Shown one piece after another: positions 11,201 to 23,200 of a DNA stretch of 64,000 nucleotides. The DNA lies in NCBI GenBank assembly GCA_016858145.1, contig JAEHOE010000008.1, forward strand, positions 682,001 to 746,000, read 5' to 3'. The position numbers and the translations under genes are program-made. The first letter of the stretch is position 1. Every line of letters begins with the position of its first letter. The DNA is from Edaphochlamys debaryana (lineage: Eukaryota > Chlorophyta > Chlorophyceae > Chlamydomonadales). Below the pieces are notes generated by a model. That model made no database searches. It was not told the origin of the DNA and was given only the letters and a program-made list of their open reading frames with translations.

Positions 11201-14200
11201 CTGCAGGGGCGGGGGCAGGGGGACCCGCGGGTGCGCGTGTCATGGCGGGAGGGGAGGCGTCTGCACTACCCGAGCACCCTGGCGGTCGTAAGAGCTTGCT
11301 CCTGCAAGTCGAGGCCCCAACTCGGGGTGGCCGCTGCGTCTGGTTACCCCATCACACCTGCGGCTGCTGCAGACCGGACACGTCCGGGGTCACTTGCGGA
11401 ATGGCTTGCACCTCCTGGGGGCAGATCGTAGAACCAGAAGTCATATGTGGCAGATGGGCGGAGGTCTGCCACTCGAGTGCCTCCCACCCAGTGCCGCCCT
11501 AGGTGCACCGCACCTGCAGATCGTAGCAGCCCTCATGGCCGACTCGGTAGCTGAACTGATCTTCGTTCTCGTCCCACCTGGGCGCACATGCGTGTGGATT
11601 GGTAAGCGAGCACGTAGTCGGCAATGGAAAAGGGGGCCCGGACTTGTACAGACGTACCGGACGCTCGTCCACATGTCGTCTAGCTCCACAATTGTTCCGA
11701 CCTTTCCGGCGCCCCCATCCTGGTCGCTCCACTGTGTCGCGTCAGGGACCCAGGGCCGGAACACTGGTCACTCGGTGAGTTGGTAGGGGTGGAGAGTTTG
11801 CCCTGCAGTCCCACCTTCCAGTCCTTGCCCCGGACGACCTTCATGCCTACTCGAGCGCTCTCCTTCGTAACCCTTCTCCCCTGCTGAAGCTGCACCCGGC
11901 AAGAAACAAAAGCCGCAATGGATCAGAGTGGCTCAAGAGCAAGCATGTGCTGAGACAGATGCAAGACAACGCACCTGGGGCAGAAGCCCCGCCAGCTCCG
12001 GAGGCCGGGGGTCCCCACCGACTTCCTGAGGGTAGGGGCAGGTTGCAGCGCAGAGTTCACGGACGAGGGATGAGCCCCAGCTGAGCCCACAGCCCAATAG
12101 GCACCAGCGGTCCTCAGGACCGGCATCCGGCGTGCCCTCACCCACCGTAAGGTCATAATTCCCGGCCACGCGGTAGTTGTTTGTGCTGCCACTCTTGTCC
12201 CACCTGCGAAATGGAGCATGCACGCGAGCAGGCTTCGCGGCGTGGAACAACGCAACGTCGTGGGAGGCACAGGATCATCTAGAGTGACCCACTTGACGCT
12301 GGTCCACCCGCCGTCTGTGAGCTTATAAATTGTGCCCACGTTGCCCTCGCCGCCGTCCTGGTCGCCCCACTGCAGACATGCAAGGGCACGGGGGAAACCG
12401 ATTGAGCGCGTGTCGAGGGAAGCGAGCTTATGGCAACAGCTTTGGCGTCACTTACATCCCAGTCCGGTCCGCGGACGACCTTCATGCCGACGCGGGCGCT
12501 CTCGCGGGTCACCTTGCCGCCGCTGACGGCCTGCACCTGGGTTTGAGAACAGCTCTTCATCTGCCTCGGCATTAACCTACAGAAAGCCTCAGGCAGTCTG
12601 CGAGACAAGCGTACCGTGGAAGCCGGCGGCCGCCGGGGCTGGGTAGCCGGGGCCGCCGGGGTGCGCACGCTGCTTGTCTGCGTTGCAGCGGTGCAAGACA
12701 ACCACAAGGCGTCAGGAAACACCTGACAGCCCAGCTGAAGCTGAGTGCGCACAGCACGGTCCCGAATGCACATGCTGGGCGCGCAGCCCGCTCGCACCCG
12801 GAAAGCGGCGATGTCGAACTGAAAGGGCTCAGCGCCGAAGTTGGCCTTGATAACAGCGCCCTTGCCAGGTCCAACCGCCGACACGGTCGGGTACAGGCCC
12901 TCCACAAGCTTTACGGGCACATTGTCGTACTTCTCGCCGTTCTTGGTGAAGAAGATCTCGCTCTTGACCAGATCCAGCCCCGCCCCGACAACATCGCCCG
13001 CCCCGTACTTGGAGCCTGCGGGGTGGGAAGCACGCCGGAGGTCAGGATAGGACCTGAGGTGGACACTGGTCGGCTGGGTCAGGACACAGCATGCATAGCA
13101 GCACAACACCTATGGACGCGTGGCAGCCGCCGCACGCACCTCCGAAGGAGTGGCCCTCGCTTTCCTTGTGGTACATCTTGCCATCGTCTCTGTTGAGGGC
13201 CAGGGCACGGGCACGGGGTCAGGGCACGGGCACGGGGTCAGGGTCAGGGCACGGAATGCTGGGCCGAGAAATGCTAGGACCCATGCCCGCCTGCAACCCA
13301 CCCGTGGTACCCGAAGCTGACGCCCTTGGCACGCCCGGGCTGCGGGGTCGAGGCAGGAGGCAAAGCAGTGGTCGTTGCCTCCTGGCATCCACCATCAACA
13401 GTATTAACAGTGCAAAAAGCATACGAGAACCCCATCATAACAAACCCTACCACGCGCTTGAGGTCGTACTCCGCCGGTGTGAATCCAATCGCAACGTAGC
13501 TTTTGTCCCTCTCCATGACTGCCATCTCCTGCGGTTGAGAGCGGAAGGGGGGTCGGATCGGCAGGCCGTCACACAAGACCATGCTAGTACCGGTACAACA
13601 CCAGGTTTCCCTTGGGCACAGCACGGCGGTACGTACGAAGTAGAAGATGCCCTTGTCGAGGAACGCCGCGCTGGGCACCGGTGCGTCCGCTTGCGCGCAG
13701 CACTGCACGCGTCAGCAGGCGGCAGCCCAGAGCAAGGAGCCGTGGCATTAGTGCGTTGAATAGGGGGGCCGGTTGTGAAGGCGGCCTTGCCGGGTAGAGC
13801 CTTCGCAGGACATTGCTACCCCAAACGTCCAGGCCAGTGCACGCAGCGGCATGCCTACCCCTGCGCTGTCGGTGACGGCATGCTTGAAGATGAAGCCGTC
13901 GTCCACGGAGCCGCTTGGCCCTACCCGCTCAGGGTTGAGCCGGCTGGGCAGCGCTGGAGGCGTCGGCTGTGGGGGCATGGAGGGCAAGGCCGGAACCACC
14001 CTCAGACTCCGAAGGAGGGGAAGGGTAGCGCGAGGGCAAGGCCAGGACGACGGCCAGGCTGCAGAGGAAGGGCAGGTTGTGCCGTCCAGGCAGACAGGGC
14101 GCGCACAAACCCGCTAGGGTCTGCCACGACGACGGCGCAGGCTCTCACCTTGAAGCTGGCGACGTCGAAGCGGAACGGCTCTTGGCCAAGGTTGATGCGG

Positions 14201-17200
14201 ACCACCGCCCCGGCCCTGCAGGGCGCAGACCATCATTTGGGTCGTAAGATCGTACCAGACACCAAATTCTTGAAGGCCCTCGCCAGGCCCTCAGCCCAGC
14301 CCCTTGGGCACTTACCCCTCAGCGCTAATGGACGGCACGAGTCTAGAGGGGATGGCTACGTCCACGGTGGCCAGCTGGGTCCCGTTCTTGCTGCAGAGGG
14401 CGAGGGCAGACGCAGGCGCTTACAATCAGCTGTGGACTACATGTCTCCGCGCCGGGGGCTCAGCCCCAAAACTGTAGGACGCGCCCTCTGAGCCGCATCT
14501 TACGTCCAGAAGACCTGCTTGGCGTGGACGTCGAGTCCGGCGCCGACGACGTCCCCAGTGCCGAACGTGGGTCCGTAGAGCGGGCCCCGGCCTGAACTGA
14601 GGAAGCGCCTGCCGTCATCCCCATGGTACCCCATGGAGTCGGACTCCCATCTGCAGGGACAAAGCCGTGAGTGAGTCGGATCGTCGGGCTGATACAGGCG
14701 TAGGGCAAGAGGTCCAGCGAACTTGGGCTACTCAGCCATTGGTCAACCCGCAGAAGCTGCAGAAAGCAGTGCGGTACTTACCCGGGCTATGAGCACCCGT
14801 TGAGCAGAGGCCGCCCGCAAAACGACACGGGACGTCGGCAGCGGGGTGGGTTGGCGGCAAAGTTCAAATGCCATGGAGAGCGCGGGGTTTTGCCCGGAAG
14901 CCCCTGACCCTGCGCCCCCGCCCACCATTTTGCTGAGGTCATAGTCGGGTGGGGCGAAACCGATGGCCGTGAAGCTCTTGGCTCCTGCGTTCACGATTTT
15001 GGCCTCGAAGTAGAACACGCCCTTGGCGCCCCGGCCGTCGAGTGAGGGGATAACTCCGTCGGCTTGCGCGCAGCACTGCGGCAGCGGAGGACACGTGTAC
15101 GGTAGAACATGAGCAAAGAAAGGTAAAACTTCTGAGCCGCCGATATGGTGCTGTGTGTCGCGTCACGACCAGGCAACGCGCAACGCACCGGGCCGTCGTC
15201 GTCGCCCCCGGTGTATTCGAGAGTGAAGGCGTCTGGGCCCAGCCGCCCGGCGGACCCGATTCGCCCCTCATCGAGCTGCTGTGGCGGCTCCAGCTGCACC
15301 TGATGGGCGGGAGCCTACGGCGGCCAGGGTGACAGGTATGCCTCAGTGTGTGCAAGGGCGTCCGCTGCGAGCGACCCCTACATCAGTCAAGGACAGCCCC
15401 TAAGACATTATACTCCTCACCCAGCTGGTGGCGGTTGCAGGCAGCAGCCCGCGGCACACGCCTGTCCCCGTGTCGTACAGGTACACCGCACCATCCGGGC
15501 CCGCGGCCGCTATGAGCGAGGCATTCGGGCTGAAGCGCACGCACGTGGCCGGCGGCGCCCACGCCGGCGGCTGGAGCACGACGGGCGGCGTCGCCAGCGC
15601 TCCTCCCGCGCGCACGCCGTACAGCCGTACGGCACCGTCAGAGAAGCACACCGCCAGCAGGCCGCCCGGCGACCAGTCGAGACTCTGCACAGCGACCGGC
15701 TGCGGGGCAGGCGCGGCCGCCGCTGACGCTGGCGGTGGTGCCGGCGAGCTGGGGACCAGGGTGGCGGTTGCGGACTGGCACGGCACTGCCGCCCCGGTCG
15801 CTGCGCTGCCCCTTGCCGCGGGGCTGGCGACGCCGGCCGCCCCCGAGACGTCGTGCAGGAGCACGGCCCCTCGGCAGCTCCCTGAAGCCACCATGCGGCT
15901 GTCCGGAGACCAGGCCACCGCCATGACCTGCAGCGCGGCCGGTTCAAACATGTTGTCAGATTTGGCCTCGGCAGTGTGAGCTTCAAGGTGCTTCAGTGCG
16001 CACGTACCTGCTCAGCGTGGCCGACCAGGTGCAGGTAGCCGGTGGCCTCCACGGCTCCGCCGCCGCTGCTGGCCTCGCCGCCGCCCGCGGCCAGCAGCCA
16101 CAGCCGCACCGCGTTGCCGCGGCCGCTGGTGGACGCGACCATGCGGCCGTCGGGGCTGTAGCAGACGGCGGTGTTGAAGTGATCCTTCTGAACAGCAGCT
16201 GCCGCAGGCTGGGTGCTGGGCGCCTCATGAGCTGCTGCTTCTGCCGACGGCAGTGAGGCGGCCGCTGTGTGAGGTGCACCGGACTCCGGCGGCGGCTTGT
16301 ACTCGAGCGCCGAGTGCTGGGCGAAGGCGCCGTCTCCGCAGCCGAGCGTCCAGGCCAGCATGGTGCCGTCTCGGCTTGTGCTGAGCATGCGGCCGCCGTC
16401 GGGGCTGAAGCACAGCGACCACACGACGTCGCTGTGGACCCGAAGCCGGAGGGTGCAGTCGAGTGGCAGGCGCAGCTGCAGGGGCACACGCAGCCTCCAG
16501 AACAGCCCCGCAGCCTTGGGCTTGGCGGCGGCTCCTGCCGCTGCCGCCCTGGGATCGCTCTGTGGGGCGTCCTCGTCCTCCTCCTCGTCCACCTCCGTCA
16601 GGGTCTCCAGGTTGAAGACCCGTACCCGGCCATCCCAGCAACCGGTGACCAGCAGCCCTTCGCCGCCGTTTCGGCCCGGCGGCGCCACCGCAAGGGACGT
16701 GACCTGCGCTGGGTGCGGCACGCCTGCCAGCACCCTGCCCGCCTTGAAGTCCCAGATGCGGACGATGCGGTCCTTGCTGGCGTTGTTGCTGCTGCCCGGG
16801 TACTCGCCGTTGGAGGCGGACAGAAGGAAGCGGCCGTCAGGCGTGAAGGCCGTGGGGCCTCCGTAGCTGCAGGGAAGTCAGGGACCACCCCGGCAGTCAG
16901 GCCTACAGCTTCAGCTCTACAGTCCGGGTCCGGCATCTGCGCGCGTGTGGCTCACCTGCCGTAGGGCTCGTGTCCAACGAGCGTGGTGATTAGGCTCTTG
17001 GACGCCACGCTCCACACGCTCACGGCCCGGCCGTCGTCCATGGCCACCACGTGGGTGCCCGAGGGGCTCCATGCCACCGAGTGCACCGGCCTGTCAGCGG
17101 TAAGGCAGAGCGGGTGGTCACGTGTTGGGGTCGGCCAGGTTGCACCCAGAGTGACCCGACACCGACCTGGGGGAGTCGGCTTGAAGCACTGCTTCCGTCT

Positions 17201-20200
17201 TGCCGGTGGCCACCTCCCAGATGCGGACCGACTTGTCCTGTACGGCAGGTCAGGAGGAAACGGGCTCTACGAACTGCCACACCGGAGGGGGTCAGCTAAC
17301 GATCCAGCCTGGTAGCACTCACGTGTGACCCGGTCGCCGCAAAGGCCCCGCCGTCATGCGGAGATGCGTCGATGCACCACACGCAGGTGGAGTGACCCTC
17401 CAGCTTGGCGAAGGAGCCGTCGTCCAGGTTGTGCGACAGCACGTCTCCCGTATTCGATCCAGATAGCTGCGCGCGTCGACGGAAGTGACATGTATGGGGA
17501 TCTCACATTGCTCCGCGTGTATCAACCAAAGCTCGCTGGTAACCCCTTCAGCTAAGGAGGTTCACCACAACCCAAGGGCGGGCACCAGGCAGCTCACCAG
17601 TCGGGTGGCCTCGAGTGCACGGTTGGCGCCGTGGCCCGGGAGCCGCTTGCGGAGACGCCCGGACGGCAGGTCGTGCAGGGACAGGCGGCCGTTGTCCCCA
17701 CCAATCACCGCCGTGGTCCCGTCGGGGGACAGAAGCACGAAGCTGACCACCGCCTGCCCGTCGCTCAGCGCGTTACTGTCCAGGCCGGCGCCGGTATCCG
17801 TGTTGTGCACCCTGCGCTCCGGGCACGTGGGATAAGAAAGCCCTTGTAAGGGTTGCCAGGAGATTCGCTGGCTAGTCAGGAGGTCGACTGCCGCTTAACG
17901 GCAAGAACGGCATGTCGTCTCACCTGGCCAAGCCGTCCTTGGTCGCAGAGGCCAGTAGGCGGCCGTCTGCCGATGCCGCCACTCCGTACAGTCCAGAGGA
18001 GGCCGGCCACAGCACCTCACACAGGGCGTTCGAGTCCGTGAGGCCCTCCTCTAGGCAGCCCACGCCTAGGGCGCCTGGGCCCTCTGCTGACGAGGCCTGG
18101 TTCGCCGCAGCGTCCGCTGCCTCAGCGGCTGCGAGCACGCCTTCGAAGCTCCATTTGTACAGCCACTTGCCGCATGCCACAACCATCAACTGACCGGGGG
18201 GGGGGGGGTAGGTGGGAGGACGTCAGAGTCACTGACCCTGCATGCACAATTGTTCCACGCCTCTTGCTACCCCTTCGCTGCAGACGCACGTACACATGCT
18301 GATAGCCCGTCGCACCTTGCCGTCCCTGAGGAAGTCGATGCCACGGACTTTGAGCTCCTCTCCGACGCCGGGGCTGGGCGGGAGCTTGGCCACCAAGGCC
18401 CCCGTCGCAACGGACCACACGCGCAGCTCAGCCTTGTCGCTGCCGGTGACCAGCACCGAGCCGCCGGGATGGAATCGCAGGCGCATTACCTCGCCGGAGT
18501 GCCCCTTGAGCGTGTGCAGCACCTTGCCCGTCGCAACCTCTATGACCTGACAGAAGGCGCAATGGCGGGGAACAAGGAGGAGGGCGGGAAACGCGTTAGG
18601 GTCAGGAAGCCGTCGGCAGCCGTCGGCGGGCGAGGAACACACCTGGACGGTGCCGTCGCGGTGCCCGCTGGCCACCTGGTGTCCTTGCGGGTGGAAGTCC
18701 ACGCGCCACCCCAGGCTAGAGGTGCCACTGCAGGTGCTGACCACCTTGCCCGTCGCCAGGTCGTGCACGACAACCTGTGATTGCATGCAGTGAAGTCGAG
18801 CACTCCATGATGCAAGCCCAGGCTCGGAGGCCTCCCGCCCGCTGGGAGCCCAACATCAAAAACCCACCTTGCCGTCATCTGCGGTGCTTGCCACCTGCGT
18901 CCCGTCGGCGGACATGGCCATGCTGTTGACGTCATCGTCGTGGCCGATGAACGTTGCTGTGCACTTGTACGTTGTGCTATCGTACACCTGAGGGCGTGAG
19001 ACGGGCGTTTGGCAGCTGGAATGAGGGGAAGGGTTGCGCGCACCATTCCAATCCGCCACCCGGCTTGCACCCGAGCCTACCTTGATGGACTTGTCGAATG
19101 AGCATGACACAATCTGGCTACCATTGGGGCTGTAACGCAGAGGGGGATGATGTGACAATCTGGACCAAAGCCGCAGGCAGCTTTGTGACTGCTAAGCCCC
19201 CTTTCCGGCCCACCTGAACATTGCTGCGTTGCATGTCCTCCGGTGCCCGCTTAGCTTCTGCAGGAGCTTGCCCTCTGCCGCGTCGTACACGTGCACGTCA
19301 CCCGAAGAGCTGCCTGTCACGAGCTTGCTGCAGTCTGCCGTACAGTGAAGAAATATGATGGAGTAGTCTGAGAGACTGGTGCTGAACTTGGCGAGCTGCT
19401 TTCCCGTGTACGGGTCGATGACTGCAATGTTCCGCTCATCGTCGCTCAGAAGCAGCTTAGTGCCACACGGCGCAACGGTACAGCACATGAGGGTGAGAGG
19501 CCACTGCACGCAGGGATTATCGAAGCCGGATATGCGTGATGCCCCTGCAAGGTCATGGCAGGGCCATAAGACATGCACGCGGGCGCACCTCGAGCACCTC
19601 GACAGTTGCTGAGCTGAGACCCCCGTCCTTGCCGCGGTGCCAGCACTTGAGCCCGGCTGGCAGCCTGCAGCCGCCGTCGGCAAGAGGGCACAAGGTTTAC
19701 AAGGCTTGCAAAGAGTCAACGACCTCTCAGCCCATGACGCTGAGCCGAAAGCGCTCGCACCCACGCCCACCTGCCCGTTGCTTTGAGAGCCTTTGCATCC
19801 GCGCTGCCGTCCACAAGGAGCCGCCGCAGCTGGCCTGCCGGGGCCCCCAGCCCAGCCAGAGCGTCTGCAAGTGCTACCACGTCAGGCAGCCCTACGCCGC
19901 CGCCGAGGCGCAGGTCCAGCTGCTGGAGCGTGTGGAGGGCCGGCAGCTCTGTGGCGCACAGCAGCCGCTGTAGCTCTGGCGAGGAGGCGAGCAGCGTCTG
20001 GCCCGCCAGGCTCAGCAGCTTCAGCGTAGAGCCGTGGCGGCCGAGCAGCAGCAGCAGGACCCGAAGGCCTGGGCAGGGTGACATGCACACGCGAGAAGAG
20101 CAGAGGGGGTAAGACGTGGCGCCCACGCAAGTCCCACGCCCCATCCACGTTCCACGCGCCCGCCCAGCTCCGTGTATCCACCCACCTTCCTCCGAGAGGC

Positions 20201-23200
20201 TGAGCGCCGAAAAGTCCAGCCTGTGCTCTCGGCCCAAGCTACCCGGCAGCAGCCCCAGCGCCAGGGCTGCAGCGTCCGCCTCCGTGAGCGCCTCCGGCCG
20301 CACCGGGATGCCGTGCTCCCTCTCCACGCGGCTTGCAGACAGGCGGGTCTGGAAGGCAGCACCTGCTGCTGCTTGAGCCGGCGTTCGGGCCCTGGTGGAT
20401 GGCAGCTGCGCCGGGGCACGCGGAGTGCCCTTGGCAGTCGCCGGCTTGGCCGCCGCCTCCAGATCGTGCCTCTCAAGCTCTGCCTGCAGGATGTCATCTA
20501 TGTCCTCTTGCTCCGCTGCGGCATCGGCCGCCGCCCTGGCCACGAGCAGTGCACCGCATCGCCCGCACGCCCACAGCAGGGCCGCCACAGAGCTAGAGGC
20601 CGCAGACGGCGTCTCGCCAGACGCTGCCGCTCCCTCGCCAGGATCACCACCCGCCGTGGGCGTTGAAGGTCTTATCAGTGCCACACCTTGGTCACGGTGG
20701 GGCAGCAGCAGTGCGGCCATGGGAAGCACGCAGAGGCTTCTCAGGTCTTGGGGTGGCGCCGTGGCAGCTGAGCCGGCGGTCGCGTAGGCCCAGGCCAGGG
20801 CTGCGATGTGGGTCGGCTGTAGCGCTGTTGAGGAGATGCCGGGGACAAGGCCCAGCCTTTCCTCGCCGCCAGCGCCCGTACCGATGGCGGAGCACAGCTC
20901 GTCCACTTGCGCGTTGCCACTTGCCAGGGCTACGAACCAGGTGGGGCTCCTGGGGCTGCTGCCGGGCGTGGAGCAATCCAAGCCGGCCAGAGAGGCGAGG
21001 CGGGACAGAAGCTTGACTGAGGGCTGCAGTGGGCCAAGCCGCAAGCTGTGGGCACCGCCTTCCTCAGGGGCTGCCATGGCCCTTTCGCCGTCTGCCAAGT
21101 CCTCGCACGCCGGCTGCCGCTCTAAGTCATCGGTCCCAGCCGTATTGCAGGCATGCGTAGCAGTGCCCAGCAGAGCAACCTCGGGCGCTGAAGAGCGCGA
21201 GGCGTGGCGCTGTAGGGCAGCTGCTAGGAGCTCGAGCGTGGCTTCGCTTAGCGTGTGAGAGGAACCCGATACATCCAGTGCCGTGAGAGACCTGAGCTGC
21301 GGCAGCACTTGGGCAAGTGCCTCAACTAGGCAATCACCGGCACTGTCCACCACGCCGGCCAGGCGGAGCTCCCTCACGCGGGGCGCCGCTGCGGAGCGGC
21401 GCAAGGCGAAGGCCAGTGCCGCCAGTCCGGTCTCGCCCAGGCCAGAGCTGCCGTTCAGGTCCAAAGTCCGCAGGACGCCGGCTGCGCGAGGCTGCTGCTG
21501 CACCAGCGCCGCCGCCAGGGTGACGGCCTGGGCATCGCCGGCCAGCGGCGCAACGATGCAGTTGGGAGTGACCAGCCCCATTGCCCTCTCGCCCAGGTCC
21601 TGGAAGCGCCAGGTCAGGTCGGCCAGCCCATCCGCCGGTGCGGCCGCCGAGTCAGAGCCTATGGCGGCGGTGGCAGTGAAGGCGTCGCCCAGTAGCTCGT
21701 CCAGCTCAAGGGCAAGGGTCTCCACCTCGTCGGCAAGGCTGGGTGCCTCGAGGCTTGGCGTGTAGGCGCTGAGGAGCTCCAGGAGCTGGATGAGTGCGTT
21801 GAGGAGCTCGGCCAGCTCCGCGGCGTGGCCGGAGGTGGCGTATATTGTCGCCAGAAGCTCAGGAATCAGCTGTGGGTTGGGCGTGCCCGCCGACCGGGCG
21901 AGGCGCTCCACCTGAGAGCACAGAGCGCGTGCTGATGCGTCCATGGGCGGTGGTGCGGTTGCGTTGGCGTCTGGCACCTTTCCCTTGTCCTGCGGCCCCT
22001 GGTTGCCGTTGCTAGTAGCAGCAATGACCAAGGAACGCAAGCTGTTGCCTTTCCCAAGCGCCGCTGCCTCCTCATCGTCGCCGTCACCCCCCGTGTTCTC
22101 ATTCTGGCTGCCATGCCTTTTTTCCAGCTTGTCGGCTGCGTCTTGCTCACTGTTCTTCTGGCCGTCTGGCTGTGCACTTGCGGGGCTGTCCGCAGCAAGC
22201 TCATCGTCTGACAGCGACGGAGACTGCAACTCCACGCGAGGCCTGGGCCGCGGGGCGCGTAGCGGGGCCGGCAGGAGCAGTGCCGTGACGACATCACTGA
22301 GAGCGCCCGCGCTAGACGGCACCAGAACCAGCTGGAGCGGTGGGCGTTGTCGTGAGGCGTGCCGCGCTGCTGCGACAGCCGCCAGGGCACCGAGGGCCTC
22401 CTTGCCGCCAGCGCTGTTCTGCTGAGCAGCGCCCTTGCTGCTCTTGTCGTCGGCGTCCCAAGCACTATTGCTGAAAGCACCGTCGGCTGCATGCTTGGTG
22501 CCGTCGCTGCTGCCCGCTGCATCCCGGCAGCCGGATGCCAGCGCTGCAAGGCCCTCGAGCAGGCGCTCTACCTCGGAGGCTCCGAAGTTGTCTGCCAAGC
22601 GCCCTGACCCAAAGGTGTCGGCGTAGACCTTGAGCCCATGTGGAGATGCGCTGTCGGCAGCGACACACGGTCGTGTGGCCGCGGCAGCCGCGTGCAGCAG
22701 CGGCAGCACGCCCTCCAGCAGCGCTGGGCCCTCGACGCCTGGGTTGTGCTGTAGATCAAGGGCCTCCAGCTCCTCAGCGCAGCCGGTCTCCACAAGCGCC
22801 CTGCAGATGGCCGTGAGGCCGCTGTCGTCCAGCCGGCACCCCACCAGGCCCAAGCGGCGCAAGTGCCGCAGCGCAGGTGTGCGCAGCGCAGCCGCCAGAG
22901 CCGTGGCGCCGACGGTGCCCAGAACACTCCCCTCCAGGTTGAGCGCCATGATGCGGCTTGCGCCTTCGGCGGCTCGTGCAGCCAGCTGCAAGGCTGTCGC
23001 GTGCAGGTGCCCCGATGACAGCTGCCCGAGCTGCTGCGGCGCCGGCGAGGACAGGAGCTGCGGCGGCGCATGGAGCTGTGCCAGGACGAGGGCAAAGGCC
23101 AGGGCTTGGCCCTCCTCGGAGAACACCATGGCCACGTCACTCTCTGCCGGTGCTTGCTGCTCTGGAGCGCCCTGGTCGGCAGGAGAGTCCTTGGCGTGGA

